A DNA stretch of 46,563 nt from a bacterium (GTDB taxonomy: Bacteria; Armatimonadota; Zipacnadia; Zipacnadales; UBA11051). Made by a program: the position numbers and the translations under genes. Location of the stretch: positions 1 through 46,563 of the forward strand of contig JAUVVY010000034.1 of NCBI GenBank assembly GCA_030604405.1. Reading direction: 5' to 3'. Positions 16,432 through 23,600 of the stretch are shown one piece after another. The stretch's first letter is position 1, and every line of letters begins with the position of its first letter. Under the pieces are notes generated by a model. That model saw only the letters and a list, made by a program, of their open reading frames with translations, was not told where the DNA came from and did no database searches.

Positions 16432-17577
16432 TCACCAGCGCAGGCAAAAGCAGCGCACGGCCTCTTCCGCGGCCAGGGCCAGCAGCTTGCGGGCCATCTG
16501 CGGCTCCATCGCTTCCTGCAGCGTCATGGCGGTGTTGCAGATCGAGAAAAGCGGCCCGAAGCCCTCCTTATGGAGCCGGTTGGCGTCCAGATCCACACCG
16601 CCCGCGATAACGATATTGGGGCAGCCGATTTGCTCAGCGACGCGGACAGCCCCGCTCGGAGCTTTTCCGAAGGCAGTCTGATAGTCAATAGCGCCCTCTC
16701 CCGTAACAATCAGGTCGGCCGCCTCGGCCTTGCCGAGCAGATCAATCGCCTCCAGGACTATGTCCACACCCGGTTCGAGCCTTGCGCCGCAGAATGCGAC
16801 CAGGCCCGCTCCCAGGCCGCCGGCGGCTCCAGCGCCCGGAATCTCGGCCACAGCCGTCTTCAGATCGCGCTCTACCACCTTGCTGAAGTTGCGCAACGCG
16901 GCGTCGAGTTGCTCGACCATCTTCGCGTCGGCGCCCTTTTGCGGCCCATAGACATACGCCGCGCCCTGCTCGCCATAAAGCGGATTGTCCACATCGCAGG
17001 CCACGCGGAAGGTGGTATCAGCGATGCGGGGATCGAGCCCGGACAGGTCAATACTCGCCAACTGGGCCAGCCCTCCGCCACTGCAGCCGCACACCAGTTC
17101 GTTGCCGTCGCCAGCCAGCAGCTTTGCGCCGAGCGCCTGGGCCATACCCGCGCCGGCGTCTGTGGTTGCGCTGCCGCCGATGCCGACGATGATAGTGCGG
17201 CAGCCATGGTCCAGCGCGGTCTCAATCAGCTCGCCGGTGCCATAGGTGGTGGTCTTTGAGGGGTCGCGGCGATCTTGAGGCACCAGCGGCAGGCCGGAGG
17301 CGGCGGCCATCTCGATGACTGCCGTTACCCGGTCGCCTAGAATGCCAAACCGGGCGTCAACCGGTTCGCCCAGTGGCCCGCTCACGCTTTCGGTGACGGC
17401 ATGCCCGCCGGTGGCGTCCACCAGCGACTGCACGGTGCCCTCGCCGCCGTCGGCCATCGGCACTGAGACGATTTCGGCATCGGGTAGAAAACGGCGGATG
17501 CCCTCGGCCATCGCAGTGCAGACTTCGGCGGCGGTCAGAGAGCCTTTGAACGAGTCGGGAGCCAGCACGATCTTCAT
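16432..17577 (-). CDS. glxK: Glycerate 2-kinase (GlxK/GarK type)
   Basis: The protein is 381 aa, the standard length. It phosphorylates D-glycerate, giving 2-phosphoglycerate in the GarK/GlxK class, the last step of several sugar-acid pathways. Characteristic stretches are KIVLAPDSFKGSLTA at the start, VPMADGGEGTVQSLV, and GIGGSATTDAGAGMAQALGA. The tail GEGAIDYQTAFGKAPSGAV is also family-typical. AGAGGT lies before the ATG. It sits with xylulokinase and two TIM-barrel isomerases on the same strand, consistent with catabolism feeding glycolysis. Confidence 0.9.
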   Translation of the reverse strand: MKIVLAPDSFKGSLTAAEVCTAMAEGIRRFLPDAEIVSVPMADGGEGTVQSLVDATGGHAVTESVSGPLGEPVDARFGILGDRVTAVIEMAAASGLPLVPQDRRDPSKTTTYGTGELIETALDHGCRTIIVGIGGSATTDAGAGMAQALGAKLLAGDGNELVCGCSGGGLAQLASIDLSGLDPRIADTTFRVACDVDNPLYGEQGAAYVYGPQKGADAKMVEQLDAALRNFSKVVERDLKTAVAEIPGAGAAGGLGAGLVAFCGARLEPGVDIVLEAIDLLGKAEAADLIVTGEGAIDYQTAFGKAPSGAVRVAEQIGCPNIVIAGGVDLDANRLHKEGFGPLFSICNTAMTLQEAMEPQMARKLLALAAEEAVRCFCLRW

Positions 17578-17605
17578 TGCAACCTCTTGTCTGCTCTGAT
17601 GTTGA

Positions 17606-17635
17606 GAACAGGGCGGCCTCCGAGCCGCCCTGTTC
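17606..17635. other. Perfect 12-bp intergenic hairpin
   Basis: GAACAGGGCGGC pairs with GCCGCCCTGTTC around a six-base loop. It lies between the TIM-barrel gene (stop at 17699) and glycerate kinase (start 17577). No T run follows on either strand, so it may be an mRNA processing/stability element or a weak terminator. Confidence 0.5.
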
Positions 17636-17655
17636 GAGTCTGTTTGCCCCAGGGA

Positions 17656-17674
17656 GTCAGGCTGGAAGCCCGAC
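17656..17674. repeat. Short GTCAGGCT/AGCCCGAC hairpin repeat
   Basis: GTCAGGCTGGAAGCCCGAC followed by CTGCGCG, a minimal member of the modular repeat family. Confidence 0.55.
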
Positions 17675-17698
17675 CTGCGCGACGATCAGTCAATCGAG

Positions 17699-18616
17699 TT
17701 ACACCTCTGCCCATGCGCGCTGGAAGGTGCGCTTGGTGTGGGCCAGGATCAGCTCGGAAGTGTCGCCGTCATAGGGCTTGACCTCGAAGGTCAGCACCGG
17801 CTTATCTGTCGGCACATCATTCTGGAAGTAGCCGGTATAGACGAGGGTCTGCAGGAACTCAACCAGCTCAAGCACACCGTTGTCGCTGCCCGGGTACCCG
17901 AAGCGCGGATGCAAGTCCCCGTAGAGATCGAGCGATTCATCGGCGCTGACACAGTTGCCGGCGTGCATGTGGATCAGGTACGGGGCGAGAGTGGACAGGA
18001 TGTCGGCCACACTGCCAGGCAACATCGGCAGGTGGGACAGGTCGGCGGTGATGCCGAAGTTGTCAAGCTGTTCCCTGACGCGCTCGGCAAGCTGTGCGGT
18101 CAGGTCCGCCGGGCCGATCAGACACTTCTTGTCAGTGGTGTCATCGAACTGCTCCACTGACAGGTAGATGCAGTAGTCGTCGGCCGTTTCCTGTGCATAC
18201 CTGCAAATCTCCACGCAGGAAGCGACCATCAAATCCATTTGCGCTGCAGTGTCGTCTTTGCTCTCAGGCATTGGCCCACTGAGACATGCCACGATGCGGG
18301 CATCCATCATGTAGCCGGCGTCAATGGCGCCTTTGACGGATTCGATCGCAGCCCTGCGGCCCTCCTCGTCGGGATCGTTGAGGGAGAGCTTGTTGCCGAG
18401 CAGGCCGGGCTGAGCGCCGATCCCGATGCTCATGCCGGCCTGGTCGCAGATTGATTTGATCTCCTCCATCACCGGGGGGTCATAGGGCTTGATTTCAACG
18501 ACATCGAAGAAGTCGTCCTCCCCCAGGTAGCGGATCTGCTCTACAGGGTCGCCTTCGGGAAAGGCCATAAAGTGGACAATACCCACATCCATAAGTTGTC
18601 GCCATGACTCGGTCAT
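17699..18616 (-). CDS. Xylose-isomerase-like TIM-barrel protein
   Basis: The protein is 305 aa and resembles sugar phosphate isomerase/epimerases. Residues likely at the metal site are in VEIKPYDPP, YLSVEQFDD, GITADLSHLP, YLIHMHAGNC and LTFEVKP, again an E-D-H-E pattern. It is more diverged from the barrel at 15455 than expected for a recent duplicate. GGAGGA lies eight bases before the ATG, directly after a hairpin at 18631-18647. It is the first gene of the minus-strand catabolic run. The substrate is unknown. Confidence 0.75.
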   Translation of the reverse strand: MTESWRQLMDVGIVHFMAFPEGDPVEQIRYLGEDDFFDVVEIKPYDPPVMEEIKSICDQAGMSIGIGAQPGLLGNKLSLNDPDEEGRRAAIESVKGAIDAGYMMDARIVACLSGPMPESKDDTAAQMDLMVASCVEICRYAQETADDYCIYLSVEQFDDTTDKKCLIGPADLTAQLAERVREQLDNFGITADLSHLPMLPGSVADILSTLAPYLIHMHAGNCVSADESLDLYGDLHPRFGYPGSDNGVLELVEFLQTLVYTGYFQNDVPTDKPVLTFEVKPYDGDTSELILAHTKRTFQRAWAEV

Positions 18617-18630
18617 AACATTTTCCTCCC

Positions 18631-18647
18631 GCGGACGCTACGTCCGC
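18631..18647 (-). promoter_or_regulatory. Leader hairpin abutting a ribosome-binding site
   Basis: GCGGACG-CTA-CGTCCGC, a perfect 7-bp stem, ends one or two bases before the GGAGGA that serves the TIM-barrel gene at 18616. Such placement could modulate ribosome access. It may equally be one more palindromic repeat. Confidence 0.4.
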
Positions 18648-18801
18648 ATAGAATGCGTGGCTAGCATGGATCTCATGTTGTACTTCTCCGTGCCGGCGAT
18701 TAGTCCTCCAACAACTGTCCGCTTTTTTGGAGCCGTGTGAAACAGTTGCCTGGGGGGTGCGGGTTCAGATTCTTGGTAAATGGAAAGATGTACGCCACTG
18801 A

Positions 18802-18879
18802 CTCGGGCTGGAAGCTGAGAATGCTAACGCATTCTCACCTGACCTGCGCCTGGCGCAGGTCAGGCCGAGCTACGCGTCT
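18802..18879. repeat. Modular nested-hairpin repeat, copy C (reverse)
   Basis: CTCGG/CCGAG outer ends enclose GAGAATGC-TAAC-GCATTCTC (18817-18836) and a 13-bp stem around a single base (18838-18850 with 18852-18864). The flanks GGCTGGAAGCTGAG and GCTACGCGTC match copies A and B on the opposite strand. It occupies part of the gap 18617-19045, which holds no supported gene. Confidence 0.7.
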
Positions 18880-18948
18880 GGTGGAGGAGGTGGAGGACGA
18901 GTACCGAGTTTGCCGACAGTCTAAACTCGCCCCCCTGAGGGAGGCAAA

Positions 18949-18977
18949 TTGACTTGCCTGCGGTGCTGTGATACGAT
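18949..18977 (+). promoter_or_regulatory. Sigma70-type promoter for the malic enzyme gene
   Basis: TTGACT (18949-18954), 17 bases, TACGAT (18972-18977). The predicted transcript begins near 18984, which excludes the GTG at 18968 as the start codon. Confidence 0.5.
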
Positions 18978-19045
18978 TTCCCAGTGAAGATGACTGGGTG
19001 TCCGACGCGGCCAAAATGCCTATCGTTGGCGGGAGAAACAGCACA

Positions 19046-20722
19046 GTGGACGACGAATTCGTTCCCGTAAAACAGCGGGGAGTAGAGCTGCTGCGCAACC
19101 CGGCGCTGAACAAGGGCACGGCCTTCACGCCCTGGGAGCGGACCGCTTTCGGTTTGACAGGGCTGCTGCCGCCCGCGGTCTCCAACCTCGAAGACCAGAT
19201 GCAGCGGGTAATTGAGAACTTCCGGGCCGAGGCTACCCCGCTGGACAAATACATCTACCTGCGCCTGCTGCAGGACCGCAACGAGACGCTTTTCCACGCG
19301 GCACTGATGCGTTACCTCCCTGAGATGACGCCCATCGTCTATACCCCGACTGTGGCCGAGGCAGTGCGGAAATTCAGCCGCATCTTGCGCAGATCCCGCG
19401 GTCTGTACATCACCCCTGAGAATATTGACCGCGCTGACGAGATGCTCAGCTCCGCACCGGCGGGCGAAGTGGCCATAATCGTGTGTACCGACAATGAAGG
19501 CATTCTGGGCATCGGCGACCAGGGCGTAGGCGGCATCGGAATCCCCATCGGCAAGCTGGCACTATATGTGGCCGCTGGCGGATTTCATCCCACAAGCTGC
19601 CTGCCGATATCGCTGGATGTGGGCACCGATAATGAGGAGCTACTGGCCGACCCGCTGTACATTGGGCTGCGCAAGCGCCGGCTTGGAGATGAGCAATACG
19701 CGGAGTTTATTGAGGTTTTTGTCGGCGCGGTGCGACGGCAGTGCCCGCAGGCGGTGTTGCAGTGGGAGGACCTGAGCCGGCAGCGTGCTTTCGAGAGCCT
19801 CGAGCGCTACAGGAATCTGCTGCCCTCCTTCAACGATGATATCCAGGGCACCGCGGCGGTGGTGCATGCCGCACTGCTCGGAGCCCTGAAGATCGCGGGG
19901 CGCAGCCTCAGCGATGAAACTATATGTATCGTCGGGGCCGGCGCGGCAGGCGTGGGAGTGGCCAGCGGCCTGATCGCCGCCCTGCAAGCCGAAGGGCTGT
20001 CACCCGAGCAGGCCAGGGCCCAGCTTTACACCTTCGACTCCAGGGGACTGATAGTCAGCGATCGCCCCGACCTTCCGCAATACAAGCAGCGCATTGCGGT
20101 GGCACCAGAGCTGGTGCGCGGGTGGGACCCGACACCCGAGCAGACGACGCTGCTGGAAATCGTCAATCACCTGCGGCCGGGAATACTCATCGGCCTGTCC
20201 GGCAAGCCGGGAGCCTTCGGCCGCGACGCCGTCCACGCGATGGCCTCTTACTGCGAGTGGCCGATAGTCTTTCCACTCAGCAATCCCTCGGACAATGTGG
20301 AGGCGCATCCCCACGATGTGGCGAAGTGGTCAGAGGGTCGTGCGATCGTCGCCACCGGCAGCCCGTTTGAGCCGCTGCAATACGGCGGGCGCAGTATCGA
20401 GTTTTCGCAGGTCAACAACGTGTATGTTTTTCCCGGCATCGGGGCCGGCGCTTATCTGAGCGGCGCCCGGCGCATCACTGACGCCATGCTCACAGCAGCG
20501 GCGCAGGCGGCCCACCACGCCGTCAGCGACCAAGAGCTTGCCGCAGGGCATGTTCTGCCGACACTGGCCCGGTTACGAGCGGTCGCAGCACAGGTGGCTG
20601 CGGCCGTGATGCGCGCCGCAGCAGCAGAAGGCGTCGCCACCAAGCCGTTGCCTGATGACGTCGCGGGCTATATCGCCGACTGGCAGTACCGCCCCTGCTA
20701 CCGGCCTTACAGGCCCGTATGA
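19046..20722 (+). CDS. maeA: NAD-dependent malic enzyme
   Basis: The protein is 558 aa from this start. It oxidatively decarboxylates malate to pyruvate and closely follows E. coli MaeA/SfcA. Seen: NKGTAF and LLPP near the start, MTPIVYTPTVAEA with the catalytic Tyr, ILGIGDQGVGGIGIPIGK, SFNDDIQGTAAV, the GAGAAGVGVASG nucleotide fold, VFPLSNPSDNVEA and the C-terminal YRPYRPV. GTG 19046 has GGGAG ten bases upstream. ATG 19016 has no such site, and GTG 18968 overlaps the promoter. The next gene starts 53 bases later. Confidence 0.93.
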   Translation: MDDEFVPVKQRGVELLRNPALNKGTAFTPWERTAFGLTGLLPPAVSNLEDQMQRVIENFRAEATPLDKYIYLRLLQDRNETLFHAALMRYLPEMTPIVYTPTVAEAVRKFSRILRRSRGLYITPENIDRADEMLSSAPAGEVAIIVCTDNEGILGIGDQGVGGIGIPIGKLALYVAAGGFHPTSCLPISLDVGTDNEELLADPLYIGLRKRRLGDEQYAEFIEVFVGAVRRQCPQAVLQWEDLSRQRAFESLERYRNLLPSFNDDIQGTAAVVHAALLGALKIAGRSLSDETICIVGAGAAGVGVASGLIAALQAEGLSPEQARAQLYTFDSRGLIVSDRPDLPQYKQRIAVAPELVRGWDPTPEQTTLLEIVNHLRPGILIGLSGKPGAFGRDAVHAMASYCEWPIVFPLSNPSDNVEAHPHDVAKWSEGRAIVATGSPFEPLQYGGRSIEFSQVNNVYVFPGIGAGAYLSGARRITDAMLTAAAQAAHHAVSDQELAAGHVLPTLARLRAVAAQVAAAVMRAAAAEGVATKPLPDDVAGYIADWQYRPCYRPYRPV

Positions 20723-20775
20723 CAGCGCAGGATTCCGCATTCTGTTACCAGTATTCCACACAGGAGGTCATGATG

Positions 20776-21861
20776 ATGAACTCGAAGCAGAGGTTTCTTG
20801 CCGCACTGGACTGTCAGCAGCCCGACCGGGTGCCGGTCTGGGAGATGTACATGAACGGATCCTCGATTATCAAGGTTGCTCAGCTCCTGAGCGCTGACGT
20901 CGGCGACGTCTCCGACAGGCAGGACCTCTACGGCCAGGAGGGCGAGGTCGTCATTGACATGTACTGCGAGATAGTCGAGCAGTTGGACCTCGACGGCACC
21001 TGCTTCGGAATCGCCCAGGGCCTGGTACCGGAAAGCGACAATACCGCCAGGGACAAGTTCGGCACCTTGCAGCAACTCAGCGACCTCGGCGAGCCGTATC
21101 CCCTCGAAGGGCCGCTCAACGAAGAGGCCGACCTCAAAGGCTACGACATGGCCGCCCGGCTCGAAGAGGATGACTTTATCCAGATCAAGCAGGTTATCGA
21201 GAAGGTCGGCCCGGACAAGGCGCACGTCGTCCAAATAGCCGATCCGTACAAGATTAGCTGGCGGCTGCGTGGCGGGATGCAGGAGTTGATGATAGATTAC
21301 GCAACCGCGCCGGCCCTCGTTCACGGCATCAAGCGGATTGCCACCGATTACTGCCTGGCGGCTGTGGAGATGTCGGCTAAGATCGGCGCCGACGCCATGG
21401 TCATGCCCGGCGATGTGGCCGGTGAAGAAAGTCTGATAATGTCGCCCGAGCACTACCGCGAATACGTCAAGCCCTATCAGGCCGAGATCGTCGAGCATGC
21501 CCACAAACGGGGGATGCCGATAGTCAAGCACTCCGACGGCAACATGTGGCCGATCCTGGATGACCTGATCGAGGTCGGCTTTGACGGCTTTCACCCGGTA
21601 CAGCCGCAGTGCATGGATATCGGGGAGACAAAGCAGTACCTGGCTGGCAAATGCTGCGTCCTGGGCAATATTGACTGCCGCGAGCTGTTGGTATTCGGTA
21701 CCGAGGAGGAAGTCGAGCAAACCGTCAAGGAGACGATCGAGGTGGCGGCACCCGGCGGCGGCTACATTCTGGTGTCTTCCAACTCGATTCATCCATCGGT
21801 TAAACCGGAGAATTTCATCGCCATGGTCAAAGCCGCGCACAAGTACGGCGCCTATGAGTGA
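20776..21861 (+). CDS. Uroporphyrinogen decarboxylase-family protein
   Basis: The protein is 361 aa with the URO-D fold: MNSKQRFLAALDCQQPDRVPVWEM at the start, then VMPGDVAGEESLIMSPEHYREYV and VLGNIDCRELL. True HemE and corrinoid methyltransferases share this fold. Here the HxCG metal motif reads HSDG, so a methyltransferase zinc site looks incomplete. It is unlikely to be HemE because conserved N-terminal Arg residues are not seen. Three consecutive ATGs follow AGGAGG (20762-20767); the third (20776) has the best spacing. Confidence 0.75.
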   Translation: MNSKQRFLAALDCQQPDRVPVWEMYMNGSSIIKVAQLLSADVGDVSDRQDLYGQEGEVVIDMYCEIVEQLDLDGTCFGIAQGLVPESDNTARDKFGTLQQLSDLGEPYPLEGPLNEEADLKGYDMAARLEEDDFIQIKQVIEKVGPDKAHVVQIADPYKISWRLRGGMQELMIDYATAPALVHGIKRIATDYCLAAVEMSAKIGADAMVMPGDVAGEESLIMSPEHYREYVKPYQAEIVEHAHKRGMPIVKHSDGNMWPILDDLIEVGFDGFHPVQPQCMDIGETKQYLAGKCCVLGNIDCRELLVFGTEEEVEQTVKETIEVAAPGGGYILVSSNSIHPSVKPENFIAMVKAAHKYGAYE

Positions 21862-21911
21862 GCTATGGGATAATGTCGCGTGGGCTACCCACTCCGAAGG
21901 ACTGGGTTTGG

Positions 21912-21988
21912 CCTAACCCCCTAGCCCTCACCCACGCCTTCGGCGCGGGTACCCGCTGGTAGGGAAGGGGGAATCAAAGGGGGTTAGG
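21912..21988. repeat. Long imperfect palindrome
   Basis: CCTAACCCCCT (21912-21922) pairs perfectly with AGGGGGTTAGG (21978-21988). Inside, CCCT/AGGG and GCC-TTC-GGC continue the fold. A related ACCCAC...GGGTACCC block is at 46202-46223. It lies in the 214-base gap between the URO-D and FAH-family genes. Confidence 0.6.
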
Positions 21989-22033
21989 TGAGCAGTTACT
22001 CTATCCCGTCGGGCACCCGCGCCGAATGCGTGG

Positions 22034-22052
22034 GTCAGGCTTCCAGCCCGAC
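22034..22052. repeat. Short GTCAGGCT/AGCCCGAC hairpin repeat
   Basis: GTCAGGCTTCCAGCCCGAC preceded by ATGCGTGG, just upstream of the ribosome-binding site of the FAH-family gene. Confidence 0.6.
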
Positions 22053-22075
22053 ACCGAAAAGAGGAGACACTCTCT

Positions 22076-23038
22076 ATGAGTCTGAAACTGGTCAGCTTCC
22101 TCACGGATAGTAAAGAAGATGACATCAGAACAGGAGCGCTCGTCGGCGATATGATTGTTGATCTAAGCGCCCTGGCTGTCGAGGAAGAGGGCCGCCTGCC
22201 CGCGCACTGCGACCCGAATGTGGTCAGGTTGCTGGGCTGTGACAGGGCGCTGGACTGGGCCGCAGAAGTCGTTGACAACACCGACGGTATTGCGGCTGAT
22301 GCCAAATACGCCCGCGAGGAGGTCAAGCTGCTTTCGCCGGTTCCCAACCCGGGAAAGATCCTGTGCCTGGCCACCAACTACCAGTCGCATCTTGATGAAA
22401 GTGCAATGAGGCGGATGTCCGGCAGCAAGCCCGAGCTAGAAAGCCCGCGCGTGTTCATGAAGCCCTCGGGCAATACCATCTGCGGTGACGGCGACCCGAT
22501 ATGGATCACGCGGCAGAGCAAGTTCTGCGACTACGAGGGCGAGTTGGCGGTCATCATCGGGAGGCGCTGCCGCTACGTCAAGGCCGAGGACGCAATGGAC
22601 TATGTCGGGGGCGTGAGCTGCTGCAACGATGTATCGGAGCGCAAATTGCGCGTGTGGGAGCGCTCTGAGGACAAAGACTGGGACAAGTTCTTTGACTGGC
22701 TCAATGGCAAGTGGTTCGACAACGCCTTCCCGATGGGGCCGTGCGTGGTGCCGACCAAATTCGTAAGCGACCCGCACGGCCTCAACCTGCAGACCCGCGT
22801 CAACGGCGTCATCAAGCAGGAGACCTCGACCGGCCTGATGATATTCGACATCGGCCAGGTCATCGAGTTCATATCAGAGATGATGACTCTGGAGCCGGGA
22901 GATATCATCGCGACCGGCACTCCGGCTGGCGTTGGCAGCACTGACGGCACAAACCTCAAGCCGGGTGACGTGGTCGAGGTGGAGATATCGGAAATCGGCA
23001 CACTGACCAACCCCGTGCAGACCGAGCCGGAGTCGTAG
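22076..23038 (+). CDS. Fumarylacetoacetate hydrolase-family protein
   Basis: The protein is 320 aa. The FAH C-terminal fold is clear: VFMKPSGNTICGDG, the metal-binding CDYEGELAVIIG, GVSCCNDVSER, FDNAFPMGPCVV, ETSTGLMIFDIGQVIEFIS and a run from LEPGDIIATGTPAGVG. The family cleaves carbon-carbon bonds or decarboxylates keto-acids such as 2-keto-3-deoxy sugar acids and 2-hydroxyhepta-2,4-diene dioates. With sugar-acid genes nearby, a 2-keto-3-deoxy acid role is plausible but unproven. GAGGAGA precedes the ATG. A strong hairpin follows at 23083-23110. Confidence 0.85.
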   Translation: MSLKLVSFLTDSKEDDIRTGALVGDMIVDLSALAVEEEGRLPAHCDPNVVRLLGCDRALDWAAEVVDNTDGIAADAKYAREEVKLLSPVPNPGKILCLATNYQSHLDESAMRRMSGSKPELESPRVFMKPSGNTICGDGDPIWITRQSKFCDYEGELAVIIGRRCRYVKAEDAMDYVGGVSCCNDVSERKLRVWERSEDKDWDKFFDWLNGKWFDNAFPMGPCVVPTKFVSDPHGLNLQTRVNGVIKQETSTGLMIFDIGQVIEFISEMMTLEPGDIIATGTPAGVGSTDGTNLKPGDVVEVEISEIGTLTNPVQTEPES

Positions 23039-23082
23039 CCAAGCTGCAGAGTGGCCCAAGCGCCGTGCAGCAGACACGCAAA

Positions 23083-23110
23083 AGCGGCACGACTCAAGAG
23101 TCGTGCCGCT
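23083..23110 (-). terminator. Strong hairpin between the converging FAH-family gene and rpsT
   Basis: AGCGGCACGACTC pairs with GAGTCGTGCCGCT over 13 bp around AA. Reading the minus strand, TTTT follows, fitting an rpsT terminator. It may also act on the converging plus-strand transcript, though no T run follows on that side. Confidence 0.7.
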
Positions 23111-23142
23111 CACGTTTGCTGATGCTATCCCAGCCGGTTCCG

Positions 23143-23409
23143 CTAGCTGCTCTGTACCCCGGCCATGCCGGCTAGCCGCGCCTTACGCCGCGCAGCGGTG
23201 TTCTGCTTGATTATCCCATCCTTGACAGCCTTGTCTATGCACTTCTGAGCATGACCAAAGGCCGCGCCAGTCTGTTCGGCGTCGCCCTCTTCGACCGCCT
23301 TCTCGAACGCCTTGATGGCTTCTCTCATCGCGCGCTTGCGTGCGAGGTTGCGGACTCTACGCCTCTGTGACTGGCGCAGGTTCTTCTTCCTTGATGCTGT
23401 TTGCGGCAT
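23143..23409 (-). CDS. rpsT: 30S ribosomal protein S20
   Basis: The protein is 88 aa, basic, with the S20 pattern: MPQTASRKKNLRQSQRRRVRN at the start, the long helix MREAIKAFEKAVEEGD, then AQKCIDKAVKDGIIKQNTAARRKARL. S20 binds 16S rRNA in the small subunit. Upstream on the minus strand is a 25-bp inverted repeat (23435-23519), so the rpsT leader must cross it if the promoter is the TATACT near 23546. Confidence 0.95.
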   Translation of the reverse strand: MPQTASRKKNLRQSQRRRVRNLARKRAMREAIKAFEKAVEEGDAEQTGAAFGHAQKCIDKAVKDGIIKQNTAARRKARLAGMAGVQSS

Positions 23410-23434
23410 AGTTTATTGCGCACTCCTTTTTCCC

Positions 23435-23519
23435 AAATTGGGGACAGTCGCCTATTTCTGCAGAGGAGCGGGAGTGGGACTTAGACAAATAGCAAGAAAT
23501 AGGTGACTGTCCCCAATTT
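23435..23519. repeat. Inverted repeat of the GGGGACAGTCACC type, copy 1
   Basis: The 25-base arms 23435-23459 and 23495-23519 pair with one G:T difference; the core is GGGGACAGTCGCCTATTT. The loop is 35 bases. The same arm sequence ends carA at 33808-33889. It lies between rpsT and murJ. Confidence 0.8.
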
Positions 23520-23600
23520 CTCCGCCCCTTGTATTGATGGACTGCAGAGTATAACATATAGGAGCTTCCAAGAGCAAGCTTTCCACAGAGAGCGGGAACG

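Noticed and set aside
20707-21840. A 377-codon open frame opposite the URO-D family gene
   Set aside because: It is a shadow of the plus-strand gene, which has clear family motifs and a good ribosome-binding site.
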